A stretch of DNA of 64,000 bases from Campylobacter jejuni (GCF_002179165.1 NZ_NFNY01000012.1:51279-115278); one strand, 5' to 3'. Positions 10,068 to 19,644 are shown, counted from the stretch's first letter. Made by a program: numbers and translations. The notes: a model not told the origin generated them from the letters alone.

Positions 10068-11460
10068 AATTGCAAAAGAAACTTTAATCACTCTTAAGGA
10101 AAGAAAACTTCGACCTACGCCAGAAAATTATACGGAAATTTTTGAAGAACTTTCTCAAAAATATGGTCTTGTCAGCGCCAATAAAATAAAGCTTGATAAA
10201 TATAAATCTTTACTTATCCCTAGTTTTCAACAAGAACTAGCCGCTAAAAATGTCAAAACCATTGATGAATTAATAAGTTTTTTGGTTTCTTTGGCTAATC
10301 GTCAAAGCGGTAAGCAATTTAGTGAATTTTTTGAGCTTTTAAGCATAATTATAAGAGTTTTACAGGTAAGCAAAGATAAAAAAATTAAAGACTTGGCTAA
10401 AATTACTTTTATGCGTATTTCAAAAACTATGGATAGTGAAAGTATTTTTTTGCTTTCTAAAAAATGGAAAGAATTAGAAAAGAGCTATGAAGAAAATAAT
10501 GAAGTCGAAATGCAAATGCGTAAGTATGGGATCAATAAATACGATGATTTTGAAAATATCATCAAAAAATTACTTAATGAATTAGGACAGAGAAATTTTG
10601 AATACTTTGCAGAACTTTTAAGTCTTTGTTTAAATCCTTCTTTGGTTGAAGATTTAAAAATTCAAGGTTTTATGCAAAATTTAACCCAAAAACCTTTTGT
10701 CGTAGGAGAGAGTGCTTTTAAAAATGAGCTTTCAAGCTATGTTACTCGTCGGATTATGGTTGATAATATGTATGTGCAAAAGAATTTGAATTTTTTCAAT
10801 GAAAATTTAAAAAAAATCAACGATATTTTTATATTGCTTAGTAAATCAAATGAGCAAAATATAGACTTTATATATAATTTAACTCCCGATGAGAAAGGCG
10901 AGGTTAAGTTAAGTTTTGAAGTCTTAAGAAATAAATTTGAACAATTTAACGAGAAGATAAATTCTTTAAATGCTCAAATTGAATTTACTCAAAATTTAGA
11001 AGAACGAGAAGCTTGGAATGTGGTTAAAGAGCTTGAAAAATTGGATGAGAATTTTATTAAATATAAGGTAAATTATTCTTTGGCTTTGTTTTCTATCCAA
11101 AACTATCGTTTTATAATGGAAAAATATGGTTTAAGTAGCTTGAATGAAATTTTTGTTCGTTTCAAAAAAATTTTAAAAGATAGTTGTGCAGAATTTGATG
11201 AGCTTTGGATGATAGATGAAAAAAGTTATCTTATCATTGCGCCAGGAAAAAGCAAGGATGAAGTGGCTCAACTTGTCGATGAAAATTTAAGAACTATAGA
11301 AAATTTTCGTTTTATTTATAAGCAAGATGTGATTGCGCCAAAAATAAATGCTGTTTATTTAGATAAGCAAAGTAGACCCAATATAAGTATTTTAGAAGAA
11401 TTAATGAAGCAAATTTCAAATTTGAGTGAAAATGAAAAATTCAATGATGAGCAAAATTGA
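10048..11460 (+). CDS. Degenerate GGDEF-like protein of unknown function
   Basis: A 470-residue, mostly alpha-helical cytoplasmic protein without signal peptide or clear membrane spans. The first 300 residues are rich in charged helices, probably partly coiled coil. Residues about 345-455 follow the pattern of a diguanylate cyclase fold: a strand LALFSIQNY, the helix FIMEKYG, and a strand-turn-strand where GGDEF should be but which reads IDEKSY. The catalytic loop is therefore absent and cyclase activity is unlikely. The start is a GTG with AAAGG upstream, overlapping lptE by 20 bp. I recognise the locus as a conserved hypothetical in C. jejuni; a scaffold or c-di-GMP effector role is only a guess. 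Confidence 0.6.
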   Translation: MLPNINEIAKETLITLKERKLRPTPENYTEIFEELSQKYGLVSANKIKLDKYKSLLIPSFQQELAAKNVKTIDELISFLVSLANRQSGKQFSEFFELLSIIIRVLQVSKDKKIKDLAKITFMRISKTMDSESIFLLSKKWKELEKSYEENNEVEMQMRKYGINKYDDFENIIKKLLNELGQRNFEYFAELLSLCLNPSLVEDLKIQGFMQNLTQKPFVVGESAFKNELSSYVTRRIMVDNMYVQKNLNFFNENLKKINDIFILLSKSNEQNIDFIYNLTPDEKGEVKLSFEVLRNKFEQFNEKINSLNAQIEFTQNLEEREAWNVVKELEKLDENFIKYKVNYSLALFSIQNYRFIMEKYGLSSLNEIFVRFKKILKDSCAEFDELWMIDEKSYLIIAPGKSKDEVAQLVDENLRTIENFRFIYKQDVIAPKINAVYLDKQSRPNISILEELMKQISNLSENEKFNDEQN

Positions 11461-12613
11461 AGAATTTCTAGTTAAAAAGAGTATTAATTATGATAAAATC
11501 GATCGTTTTATGATGTTTAGAATGTATGAAAAATACAAAGAGAAATTTACGCTCAAGCCTATAATACATATTATTGGAACTAATGGCAAAGGAAGTACGG
11601 GACGCTTTTTAACGCAACTTTTGGAAGCTTTAAATTTTAAAGTAGGCCATTATACTAGCCCTCATATTTTCGAATTTCGTGAGCGTTTTTATAAAAATAA
11701 TGATATTGTGGAACAAGAAGAATTAGAAAATGCACATGAAAGATTAAGGATAATTTTTAGAGAAGATTTAGAAAAATTAAGTTATTTTGAATATGCTACT
11801 TTTTTGGCTGTAATTCTTTTTGAAGATTGTGATTATGTGATTTTTGAAGCGGGAGTAGGGGGCGAATATGATGCGACTTCTGTTTTTGATAAAAGAATGA
11901 GTATTTTTACTAAAATAGATCTTGATCACACTCAAATTTTAGGCGATACTTTGGAAAAAATTGCTAGAACAAAATTAAAAGTTATGGCAAAACAAGCTTT
12001 AATTTCAAACGAACAAGATGAAAAAGTGTTAAAAATAGCTAAAAAAATAGCATTTTTAAAAAATACTGATTTAAAAATAGCACAGAAGTTAGATTTAAAA
12101 AATCAAGAATTAGTGCAAGCATACGCAAAAAAATATCAATTGCCAGATTTTTTAAAGCATAATTTAAATTTAGCCTTAAATGGATTAGAACTTTTGCAAG
12201 GTAAGGATTTGCTTAAAGACGCTTTGCAAAATTTAGGAAAATTAAAATTAAAAGGGCGTTTGGAGCAAATAAAAACTAATTTGTTTGTCGATGTAGGACA
12301 TAATGAAATGGCAGCTCGTGCCTTGCGGGAGAAATTTGGTGATGAAAAGCTTGTTTTAATTTTTAATTCTTTTTTAGATAAAGATATTTTTCAAATTTTA
12401 AATACATTAAAGCCTATAATTGATAAAATAAAAATATATGAATATTTTAGCAATGAACGCAAACTTGCAAATGAAAATATTTTTATTATTGCTAAAAAAT
12501 TAGGAATTAAGTGTGAAAAATTTCAGCACTTAGACCCTAATGAAAAAACTTTGGTATTCGGTTCTTTTACTTTGGTGGAAAATTTTTTAAAGGAGTTTGG
12601 TGATAAAGAATAA
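11447..12613 (+). CDS. folC: Folylpolyglutamate synthase / dihydrofolate synthase
   Basis: Adds glutamate to dihydropteroate and folates in the cytoplasm. The product is about 388 residues, a Mur-ligase-type enzyme. The P-loop GTNGKGSTG lies near residue 45, the second conserved region is the YTSPHIFEFRERF segment, and the DLDHTQILG motif follows. Three in-frame ATGs lie close together (11426, 11444, 11447). I chose the third because the resulting N-terminus MSKIEEF is family-like, but none has a strong ribosome-binding site. It overlaps the preceding gene by about 14 bp and the next by the same amount. Confidence 0.9.
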   Translation: MSKIEEFLVKKSINYDKIDRFMMFRMYEKYKEKFTLKPIIHIIGTNGKGSTGRFLTQLLEALNFKVGHYTSPHIFEFRERFYKNNDIVEQEELENAHERLRIIFREDLEKLSYFEYATFLAVILFEDCDYVIFEAGVGGEYDATSVFDKRMSIFTKIDLDHTQILGDTLEKIARTKLKVMAKQALISNEQDEKVLKIAKKIAFLKNTDLKIAQKLDLKNQELVQAYAKKYQLPDFLKHNLNLALNGLELLQGKDLLKDALQNLGKLKLKGRLEQIKTNLFVDVGHNEMAARALREKFGDEKLVLIFNSFLDKDIFQILNTLKPIIDKIKIYEYFSNERKLANENIFIIAKKLGIKCEKFQHLDPNEKTLVFGSFTLVENFLKEFGDKE

Positions 12614-13502
12614 ATTTACTATTACGATTACAGACATTAATGGTTCAAGGCATTTTTATTTAAATCAAATAATAAAAAAAATAGTGCTTTATGTTATCGC
12701 GTTTGTATTTTTATTTTTGGTTTTTAGCGGTTTTTATATTAAATATCTTGATAGCAAGCTAAATGATATTAATGAAAAAAAAGAGCAACTTTTAGCAAAA
12801 AGCAAAGAGTTGGAGTTAGCAAATACTCAAATGCAAAAAAGCGTCGAAGAAAAAGCCAAACAATACGCTGCGATTGAAGATAAAATAGCTTCTTTTGAAG
12901 AGGCTTTGGGTTTAGAAGCTGAAAATAATCTTACTATCACTGATAGATTGGATAATCTTAAACTTACCAATGAACAACAAGTTGGAATTTTGGGGCAAAT
13001 TCCTAATGGCTGGCCTATAGAAAATAAAGGGATTACAGGGAAATTTGGTTGGAGAGAGCATCCACTTCTAAAAAGAAAAGAATTTCATCCGGGTATAGAC
13101 TTAAGAGCCGAAATGGGAACCCCTGTTTATGCTCCTGCTAGTGGAGTAATAGAATTTGCGGGCTATAGTGATAATGGCTATGGTTATAATGTTATTTTAC
13201 TTCATAATTTTGGTTTTAAAACAGTTTTTGCACATATGATGAGAAAAGATGTGGTTAAGGCAGGGCAATTTGTTAATAAAGGACAATTGATAGGATATAG
13301 CGGAAATACGGGACTTTCTACAGGTCCTCATTTGCACTATGAGGTGAGATTTATTAATAAAACTCTAGAACCTTTGTATTTTTTAAATTTACAAAGAAAA
13401 AATATGAATGATTTTTTTAACCAAGAAAGGAGAGTTCCATGGCAATCTTTAATAAAGGCGGTAACAGCACAACATTTAGTTCCAGTTCAGAAACGACAGT
13501 AA
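12600..13502 (+). CDS. Membrane-anchored M23 (LytM) peptidoglycan peptidase
   Basis: A 300-residue cell-wall peptidase with a single N-terminal membrane helix near residues 20-45, then a coiled coil (about 50-105) rich in E, K and Q, then a C-terminal M23 domain. The zinc ligands are visible as HPGID and the HLHYE motif, with HMM between. It should cut peptidoglycan crosslinks in the periplasm. From memory, the C. jejuni equivalent (Pgp3) is needed for helical shape. AAGGAG lies just upstream; GTG at 12600 gives a better spacing than TTG at 12597. The 3' end overlaps the bactofilin gene by 64 bp. Confidence 0.9.
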   Translation: MIKNKFTITITDINGSRHFYLNQIIKKIVLYVIAFVFLFLVFSGFYIKYLDSKLNDINEKKEQLLAKSKELELANTQMQKSVEEKAKQYAAIEDKIASFEEALGLEAENNLTITDRLDNLKLTNEQQVGILGQIPNGWPIENKGITGKFGWREHPLLKRKEFHPGIDLRAEMGTPVYAPASGVIEFAGYSDNGYGYNVILLHNFGFKTVFAHMMRKDVVKAGQFVNKGQLIGYSGNTGLSTGPHLHYEVRFINKTLEPLYFLNLQRKNMNDFFNQERRVPWQSLIKAVTAQHLVPVQKRQ

Positions 13503-13834
13503 TTTCATCGGGTGCTAGAATAGAGGGTAAATTTTATTTTGCTTCTATGCTCCATGTGGATGGCGAGTTGAATGGAATAATTCATTCTGAAAGCATAGTT
13601 GTAATTGGGAAAAATGGAAATTTAAAAGGTGAGCTTAAAGCAGATAAGATAGTAGTTAATGGCTATTTCGAAGGTGAATTAGAGGCTGATAGTCTTGAAA
13701 TTTTAACCGGTGGCGTGGTGAGTGGAAATATCACTATTAAAGAATTGGCTATAGAAAATGGCGGTCGTTTTAATGGAACAAGTAAGATTAAAGAAGAAGA
13801 TCCGGTAAGACTTATAGAAAATAGTGCAGAATAA
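13439..13834 (+). CDS. Bactofilin
   Basis: A 131-residue cytoskeletal protein of the bactofilin (DUF583) family that polymerises on the inner face of the membrane. It shows the short glycine-rich repeats of a right-handed beta-helix from about residue 22 to 115 (for example GARIEGKFYF, VDGELNGIIHSES, GNLKGELKADK), with disordered charged ends. The ATG has AAGGAG at good distance. It overlaps the M23 peptidase gene by 64 bp. Such peptidase-bactofilin pairs, as in H. pylori Csd1 and CcmA, determine helical cell shape. Confidence 0.92.
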   Translation: MAIFNKGGNSTTFSSSSETTVISSGARIEGKFYFASMLHVDGELNGIIHSESIVVIGKNGNLKGELKADKIVVNGYFEGELEADSLEILTGGVVSGNITIKELAIENGGRFNGTSKIKEEDPVRLIENSAE

Positions 13835-16788
13835 TGCAAGCGCAATTTTTCGAATACTTACAGAGTGAAAAAATAGCACAGCTAGTGCTTTGCGAAGATG
13901 ACAAAGAAGCTTTTTTGCTTTCTCAAGTATCGCTTTTTAAGGGTTTAAAAACTTTTGTTTTACCTGATTTTAGAGCCGAGTTTGGAGATGATTTAAGAGC
14001 ATTTTCTAAAGAACTTTTTGAAATTTGTAAGGTTTTAAATGCTTATCACAAAGTTGATGGAAAGAAAATTCTCATCTCTCCTTTTTCAACTGTGCTTAAA
14101 AAATTACCTTCAAAATCGCATTTACAAAATTATTCTATCTCTAAAAATAAAAGTTTTAATTTAAATGAATTTCAAGATGAGCTTATAAGATTAGGCTATG
14201 AATTTGTAGATATTGTCCAAGATAAGGGTGAGGTAAGTGTGCGTGGGGAAATCATTGATATTTTTTGTATTAATGAAGAATTACCCACTAGAATTTTGCT
14301 TTTTGCAGATGAAATAGAAAGCATTAGAAAATTTGATCCCATCACTCAAAAATCTATTTTAGATGAGTATGAAAATTTAGAAATTTGTCCTTTTTTAACA
14401 CATTTTTCAAGTCAAAATTATGGAAATTTTAGAGAAAAACTAGAGAATTTTAAAAGCGATGTTTTAATTAGTGATATGAATTCTTTGGGTTTTTGGTGTA
14501 TTGATGATTTTTATGATTATTTAGAGCTTGATTTTGTTAGTATTAAAAAAATTGACGATGAAAAAGATTCAGAAAAATTAGCCAAGATTAATGCTAAAAT
14601 CACTCCTGAAGCTAAAAATTATAAAGATTTACAAAGTTCTTATAATCAAGATTTTTTTTCTTTTCATCAAAATAAAAAAATAACTATTTTGGCTAAAAAT
14701 GAAGCTTTATTTAAGGCTTTAGAGCTTGAAAATACGCAAAAGATTAATTTTATAAAAAGCGATTTGATTGTTAATTTAATCAGTAATGAAGAGCTTGTTA
14801 TTTCATTAAATCGCAAAGAAAGACAAAAGTACAAACGCAAAGCTAATTTAATCATAGATGAACTAAAAAGTGGCGATTTTATCGTGCATGAAGATTATGG
14901 GGTAGGAAAATTTTTAGGTCTTGAAATGATAAAAATAAGCGGGGCTAAAAAAGAATTTGTAGCCATTGAATATCAAAATAAAGATAAACTTCTTTTGCCG
15001 GTTGAAAATCTTTATATGATAGATAAATATTTGGGAGCAACTGGAGGCATACCGCTTTTAGATCGTTTAGGAAAGACAACTTTTATTAAGTTAAAGGAAA
15101 AATTAAAAACCAAGCTTTTAGCTATTGCTTCTCAAATTGTTATTATGGCGGCAAAAAGAGCTTTGATAAAGCCAAAAGAAGTTAAAGTTGATTATGTAAG
15201 TCAAGCTTATTTTGTTTCAAAAGCTGGTTTTTCTTATACAGAAGATCAAAATAAGGCTTGCGAAGAAATTTTAAGTGACTTTGAAAATGGCAAAGTTATG
15301 GATAGGCTTTTAAGCGGTGATGTGGGTTTTGGTAAAACTGAAGTGGCTATGAATGCTATTTATCCTGTGGTAAAAAGTGGTTTTTGTGCTTTTTTCTTTG
15401 CACCCACAACGCTTTTATCTCATCAACATTTTAAAAGCTTAAAAAAGCGTTTTGAGCCTTTTGATATTGAAGTTTTTAAGCTTGACCGCTTTACAAGTAC
15501 TAAAGAGAAAAAGATTTTGTTAGCAGATTTAACACAAAATAAGCCTTGCGTTGTTGTTGGAACTCATGCACTTTTAAATGTAGAATGCGAGAATTTAGCC
15601 CTTGTTATTATTGATGAAGAGCATAAATTTGGAGTAAAGCAAAAAGAAAAATTAAAAGAACTCACGCAAAATTCTCATCTTTTATCTATGTCTGCAACGC
15701 CAATTCCAAGAAGTTTGAACCAAGCTTTAAGCTCTATAAAATCTTATAGCATTTTGCAAACTCCGCCAGAAGATAGATTAGATGTTAGAACTTTTGTTAA
15801 AGAAAATGATGAAGTTTTATTAAAAGAAGCTATTGCAAGAGAACTTAGGCGTGGGGGACAAATTTTTTACATACATAATCATATCGCAAGTATAGAGCAG
15901 TGTAAAAAACATTTACTTGATTTGTTTAAAAATCTAAGAATTCTCATCTTGCATTCTAAGATTGATGCTAAGGTGCAAGAAGAAGAAATGCTTAAATTTG
16001 AAAACAAAGAATACGATTTGCTTTTAAGTACTTCTATTGTTGAGAGTGGTATTGATTTGGCTAATGCAAATACGATGATAGTTGAAAGAAGTGATCGCTT
16101 TGGAATGGCAGATTTGCATCAACTTAGGGGTCGTGTGGGTAGGAGCGACAAGCAAGGATATTGTTATTTTTTAGTGGATGATAAAAATGCTATTACGGAG
16201 GATGCTTTAAAACGCCTTGTTTCTTTAGAAAGCAATTCTTATCTGGGTGCAGGATCTGTGCTTGCGTATCATGATTTAGAAATTCGTGGTGGCGGGAATT
16301 TATTAGGCATAGATCAAAGCGGACATATAGAACAAATCGGACTTAGCTTGTATCTTAAAATGTTAGAAGATGAGTTAAATGCTTTAACAAAAAAAGAAAG
16401 TTTTGAAGAGAAGAAAATTGATTTAAAGCTCAACATCAATGCCTTTTTAAATCACGAACTTATCAGCGAAGATCGCTTAAGGCTTGAGCTTTATAGAAGA
16501 CTTAGCAAGTGTAAAAGTGTGAATGAAGTTTATGAAATTGAAGGGGAGATTGAAGATCGTTTTGGTAAGCTTGATATTTATACTAAGCAGTTTTTATCGC
16601 TTATTATTATTAAAATTTTAGCTTTAGGTCAATTTAAGATTATAAGTAATTTTGAACAAAATATACAATTCACAAAAATTAACGACGAAAAAGAACTCAT
16701 CAAGGCAAGAAGTAAAGACGATGATGATATTATAGAGGCGATTTTAACACATTTAAGAAAGAATGATAATGGATTGGCAAAAGCATAA
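13834..16788 (+). CDS. mfd: Transcription-repair coupling factor Mfd
   Basis: A 984-residue DNA translocase that removes stalled RNA polymerase from damage and recruits the UvrAB excision system. In order: a UvrB-like N-terminal domain, the RNA-polymerase-interacting domain with VHEDYGVGKFLG near residue 350, and helicase motifs LSGDVGFGKTEVA (Walker A), DEEH, SATPIPRS and GRVGRSD. It is shorter than the E. coli protein (about 1150 residues) but similar to the Helicobacter one. The start overlaps the bactofilin stop (TAATG). Confidence 0.96.
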   Translation: MQAQFFEYLQSEKIAQLVLCEDDKEAFLLSQVSLFKGLKTFVLPDFRAEFGDDLRAFSKELFEICKVLNAYHKVDGKKILISPFSTVLKKLPSKSHLQNYSISKNKSFNLNEFQDELIRLGYEFVDIVQDKGEVSVRGEIIDIFCINEELPTRILLFADEIESIRKFDPITQKSILDEYENLEICPFLTHFSSQNYGNFREKLENFKSDVLISDMNSLGFWCIDDFYDYLELDFVSIKKIDDEKDSEKLAKINAKITPEAKNYKDLQSSYNQDFFSFHQNKKITILAKNEALFKALELENTQKINFIKSDLIVNLISNEELVISLNRKERQKYKRKANLIIDELKSGDFIVHEDYGVGKFLGLEMIKISGAKKEFVAIEYQNKDKLLLPVENLYMIDKYLGATGGIPLLDRLGKTTFIKLKEKLKTKLLAIASQIVIMAAKRALIKPKEVKVDYVSQAYFVSKAGFSYTEDQNKACEEILSDFENGKVMDRLLSGDVGFGKTEVAMNAIYPVVKSGFCAFFFAPTTLLSHQHFKSLKKRFEPFDIEVFKLDRFTSTKEKKILLADLTQNKPCVVVGTHALLNVECENLALVIIDEEHKFGVKQKEKLKELTQNSHLLSMSATPIPRSLNQALSSIKSYSILQTPPEDRLDVRTFVKENDEVLLKEAIARELRRGGQIFYIHNHIASIEQCKKHLLDLFKNLRILILHSKIDAKVQEEEMLKFENKEYDLLLSTSIVESGIDLANANTMIVERSDRFGMADLHQLRGRVGRSDKQGYCYFLVDDKNAITEDALKRLVSLESNSYLGAGSVLAYHDLEIRGGGNLLGIDQSGHIEQIGLSLYLKMLEDELNALTKKESFEEKKIDLKLNINAFLNHELISEDRLRLELYRRLSKCKSVNEVYEIEGEIEDRFGKLDIYTKQFLSLIIIKILALGQFKIISNFEQNIQFTKINDEKELIKARSKDDDDIIEAILTHLRKNDNGLAKA

Positions 16789-17530
16789 AGCAGCGATTTA
16801 TAGAGCAAGAAAAGATATTTTAAAGCCTGTTTTAGAAATTGATGAAATTTCTTTAAAGGATTTAGTCGGTATAGAAGAACAAAAAAATGCACTTTTTGAA
16901 AATACTTTAAATTTTATAGAAGAAAAAGGATCTAATCACGCACTTTTGTGGGGTGCAAAAGGCACAGGAAAATCAAGTTTAATCAAAGCCATTTTTAATG
17001 AGTTTAAAGAAAGAAATTTAAGACTTGTTGAAATCGCAAAAGAAGATTTATTTGCTTTGGCTGATATTATTGATGAGCTAAGAAATGAGCCTTTTAAATT
17101 TATACTTTATTGTGATGATTTTTCTTTTGAAAAAGATGATGATAGTTATAAGTTTTTAAAACCTTTATTAGAAGGTAGCATTGAAGCGGTGCCAAAAAAT
17201 ATACTCATTTATGCAAGTTCTAATCGCCGCCATTTGCTAAGCGAAAATAAAAGTGATAATGATTATATGCAGATAAATCATGGTGAACTTCATCAAAGTG
17301 ACGCAGCCGAAGAAAGACTTAGTTTAAGCGATAGATTTGGACTTTGGCTTAGTTTTTATCAAGGAAATTTGGGTCAGTATTTAGAAATTGTTGATTTTTA
17401 TTTTAAAGATATTGAGTGTGATAAAGAACTTTTGCACGCTAAAGCAAAGGAATTTGCAAATTTAAGAGCAAGCAGGGGTGGGCGAACCGCTAAGCAGTTT
17501 TATTTGGCTTTTAAGGAGAAATTTAAATGA
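16769..17530 (+). CDS. DUF815-type AAA+ ATPase
   Basis: A 253-residue predicted cytoplasmic ATPase. The Walker A motif GAKGTGKS lies near residue 62, a Walker B-like FILYCDDFSF near 114, and a sensor-like ASSNRRHLL near 150, followed by an arginine-rich lid (ASRGGRTAKQF). This pattern fits the DUF815 family, whose role is not established. The ATG at 16769 was chosen over 16763 because the product begins MDWQKHK, as I recall for the Campylobacter homologues. It overlaps mfd by 20 bp and the next gene by 4 bp. Confidence 0.8.
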   Translation: MDWQKHKAAIYRARKDILKPVLEIDEISLKDLVGIEEQKNALFENTLNFIEEKGSNHALLWGAKGTGKSSLIKAIFNEFKERNLRLVEIAKEDLFALADIIDELRNEPFKFILYCDDFSFEKDDDSYKFLKPLLEGSIEAVPKNILIYASSNRRHLLSENKSDNDYMQINHGELHQSDAAEERLSLSDRFGLWLSFYQGNLGQYLEIVDFYFKDIECDKELLHAKAKEFANLRASRGGRTAKQFYLAFKEKFK

Positions 17531-18213
17531 ATGGAGCTGAAATTTTTGCAAAGTTGATTGATTTAAAGCTTGATTTTAGCGAGTTTGATTGGCTTGAAAA
17601 TAGGGGTCTTAGCGAGTTTGAGCTTTTAATTTCTGTAATTTTAACGCAAAATACTAATTGGAATAATGTTTTAAAAGCTTTAACAAATTTAAAAAATGCA
17701 CAAATTTCAAATTTAGAACAAATTGCTAATCTGTCAAATTTAGAACTTGCTACACTTATAAAGCCAAGCGGATTTTATAATACCAAGACTAAAAGATTAA
17801 AGGGTTTAGTAGAAAATATTTTAAATACTTTTGAAAATTTGGAGAATTTTAAAGAAAATGTAAGCAGGGAATGGCTTTTAAATATTAAAGGCTTGGGCTA
17901 TGAGAGCGTTGATAGCATTTTAAATTATTTGTGTAAAAAAGAATTCTTGGTTGTGGATAGCTATACTCAAAGACTTAGTTTTTATTTGGGTTATGAATTT
18001 GAAAATTATGAGGAGTTAAGAGAATTTTTTGAAAGCGGCATTGAAAGTGAAAGTGAAAATTTAAATAAGCTTTTGGGTAAAAATTATGAACTTTATGAGC
18101 TTTATCAAATTTTTCACGCCCAGATTATTGCTTTTGGAAAAATTGCTTTTAAAGGTGTAAAATTAAGCGATCAAGGTAAGGAATTGATAAAAATTTTAAA
18201 GGAAGAAAAATGA
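17527..18213 (+). CDS. HhH-GPD DNA glycosylase, MagIII-like (3-methyladenine type)
   Basis: A 228-residue endonuclease III-superfamily protein. The helix-hairpin-helix is at about residues 117-130 (IKGLGYES) and the catalytic aspartate is D144 in VVDSYTQRL. The lysine that gives Nth its lyase activity is replaced by E126, and the four C-terminal cysteines of the iron-sulfur cluster are missing. Both losses match H. pylori MagIII, a monofunctional 3-methyladenine glycosylase, so removal of alkylated bases is more likely than pyrimidine repair. It overlaps the genes on both sides by 4 bp, placing it with mfd in a repair-flavoured run. Confidence 0.8.
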   Translation: MNGAEIFAKLIDLKLDFSEFDWLENRGLSEFELLISVILTQNTNWNNVLKALTNLKNAQISNLEQIANLSNLELATLIKPSGFYNTKTKRLKGLVENILNTFENLENFKENVSREWLLNIKGLGYESVDSILNYLCKKEFLVVDSYTQRLSFYLGYEFENYEELREFFESGIESESENLNKLLGKNYELYELYQIFHAQIIAFGKIAFKGVKLSDQGKELIKILKEEK

Positions 18214-19022
18214 GAGCAAAAGGAAGTGAATTAATCCCTATTTTAAGTATAGCAGGAAGTGATTGTAGTGGCGGAGCAGGTGTGCAAGCTGATCTTAAAA
18301 CTTTTAGCGCACACAATCTTTTTGGTATGAGTGTGATTTTAAGTGTAGTGGCTGAAAATACCGCAAGGGTAATTTCGGTGTATGATGTGCCTACTAAAAG
18401 CGTAGATGAGCAAATGCTTGCAGTTTTTGAAGATATAGTGCCAAAAGCAACCAAGATAGGGATGATAGGAACTTGCTCTCTTATGGAGTGTGTAGCTAAA
18501 AATTTAGAACAATTTAAACCTCAAAATGTTGTGATTGATCCTGTAATGTTTGCAAAAAATGGTTTTGCTTTAATGCCTGAAGCAAATTGTGATTTTTTTA
18601 AAAAAACCATAGTTAAATTTGCAGATATTCTTACGCCAAATATCCCAGAAGCTGAGTTTCTTTGCGGATTTAAAATCAGCGATGAAAAAGCTATGATAAA
18701 AGCAGCCAAATATTTATGTGATTTAGGAGCAAAAGCTGTTTTGCTTAAAGGCGGACATAGTGAAGAAAATGCCAATGATGTCCTTTTTGATGGCAAGGAA
18801 ATTTTTATCTTAAAAGGCGAACGCATAGAAACAAAAAACACTCATGGCACAGGTTGCACGCTTTCTTCGGCCATTGCTAGTAATTTAGCTTTAGGAAAAG
18901 ATTTATTTAATGCCGTAAGTGAAGCAAAAGAATATGTTAGAAATGCCATTTATTATTCTTTAAATTTAGGTAAAGGCTGTGGCCCAACTAATCATTTTTT
19001 TAGGTTTTTAAATGAAAAATGA
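18210..19022 (+). CDS. thiD: Hydroxymethylpyrimidine/phosphomethylpyrimidine kinase
   Basis: Phosphorylates HMP and HMP-P to supply the pyrimidine half of thiamine. The product has 270 residues, of the ribokinase fold. The N-terminal GSDCSGGAGVQADLKT and the C-terminal anion hole NTHGTGCTLSSAIAS are the family signatures. The start overlaps the preceding stop (ATGA) with AAAGGA upstream, and the end overlaps thiE by 11 bp, so thiD and thiE are translated together. Confidence 0.95.
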   Translation: MRAKGSELIPILSIAGSDCSGGAGVQADLKTFSAHNLFGMSVILSVVAENTARVISVYDVPTKSVDEQMLAVFEDIVPKATKIGMIGTCSLMECVAKNLEQFKPQNVVIDPVMFAKNGFALMPEANCDFFKKTIVKFADILTPNIPEAEFLCGFKISDEKAMIKAAKYLCDLGAKAVLLKGGHSEENANDVLFDGKEIFILKGERIETKNTHGTGCTLSSAIASNLALGKDLFNAVSEAKEYVRNAIYYSLNLGKGCGPTNHFFRFLNEK

Positions 19023-19644
19023 AATTGATCTTAGCCTTTATCTTGTGGCAAGTCGCGGTGAAAAAAGCGATGAGGTTTTTTTAAATACACTTGAAAATGC
19101 GATAAAAGGTGGAGTCAGTATTATCCAACTTCGCGAAAAAGAATTAAATTCGAGAGAATTTTATCATCTTGGTTTAAAGGTGCAAAAGCTTTGTAAATTT
19201 TATAAAATTCCATTTTTAATCAACGATAGAATCGATATTGCCCTAGCATTAGATGCTGATGGGGTGCATTTAGGACAAGAGGATTTAGAAATTAGCCTTG
19301 CTAGAAAGCTTTTAGGGGAGGAAAAAATTATAGGTTTAAGCCTTAAAAAACTAGAACAATTAAATTGTATACAAGGTGCTAATTATTTAGGTTGTGGTGC
19401 AATTAAGGCTACTCCAACCAAAGAAAGTTCAGTTATAAGCCTTAAACTCCTAAGTCAAATTTGCGAAAAAAGTCCTATTGGCGTAGTAGCGATTGGTGGG
19501 ATTGATAAAGAAGCGATTGAAGAGCTAAAGGGCATTGGGGTAAGTGGCATTGCAGTCGTTCGTGCGATAATGAACGCACAAAATGCTTTTTTGGCAGCTA
19601 AAGAATTAAAACAAGCAATCAATGAAAATTTATCTTTTAAATGA
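19012..19644 (+). CDS. thiE: Thiamine-phosphate synthase
   Basis: Joins HMP-PP to the thiazole phosphate to give thiamine phosphate. The 210-residue TIM barrel has the QLREKEL segment, DGVHLGQED, and the pyrophosphate-binding ATPTKESS loop typical of true ThiE enzymes. The last feature separates it from the TenI-like paralogue at 49.8 kb. Co-transcribed with thiD. The end overlaps hemD by 23 bp. Confidence 0.95.
   Translation: MKNEIDLSLYLVASRGEKSDEVFLNTLENAIKGGVSIIQLREKELNSREFYHLGLKVQKLCKFYKIPFLINDRIDIALALDADGVHLGQEDLEISLARKLLGEEKIIGLSLKKLEQLNCIQGANYLGCGAIKATPTKESSVISLKLLSQICEKSPIGVVAIGGIDKEAIEELKGIGVSGIAVVRAIMNAQNAFLAAKELKQAINENLSFK

Noticed and set aside
18521..18841. 106-codon minus-strand frame opposite thiD
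   Set aside because: Antisense shadow; thiD is intact and overlaps its operon neighbours.
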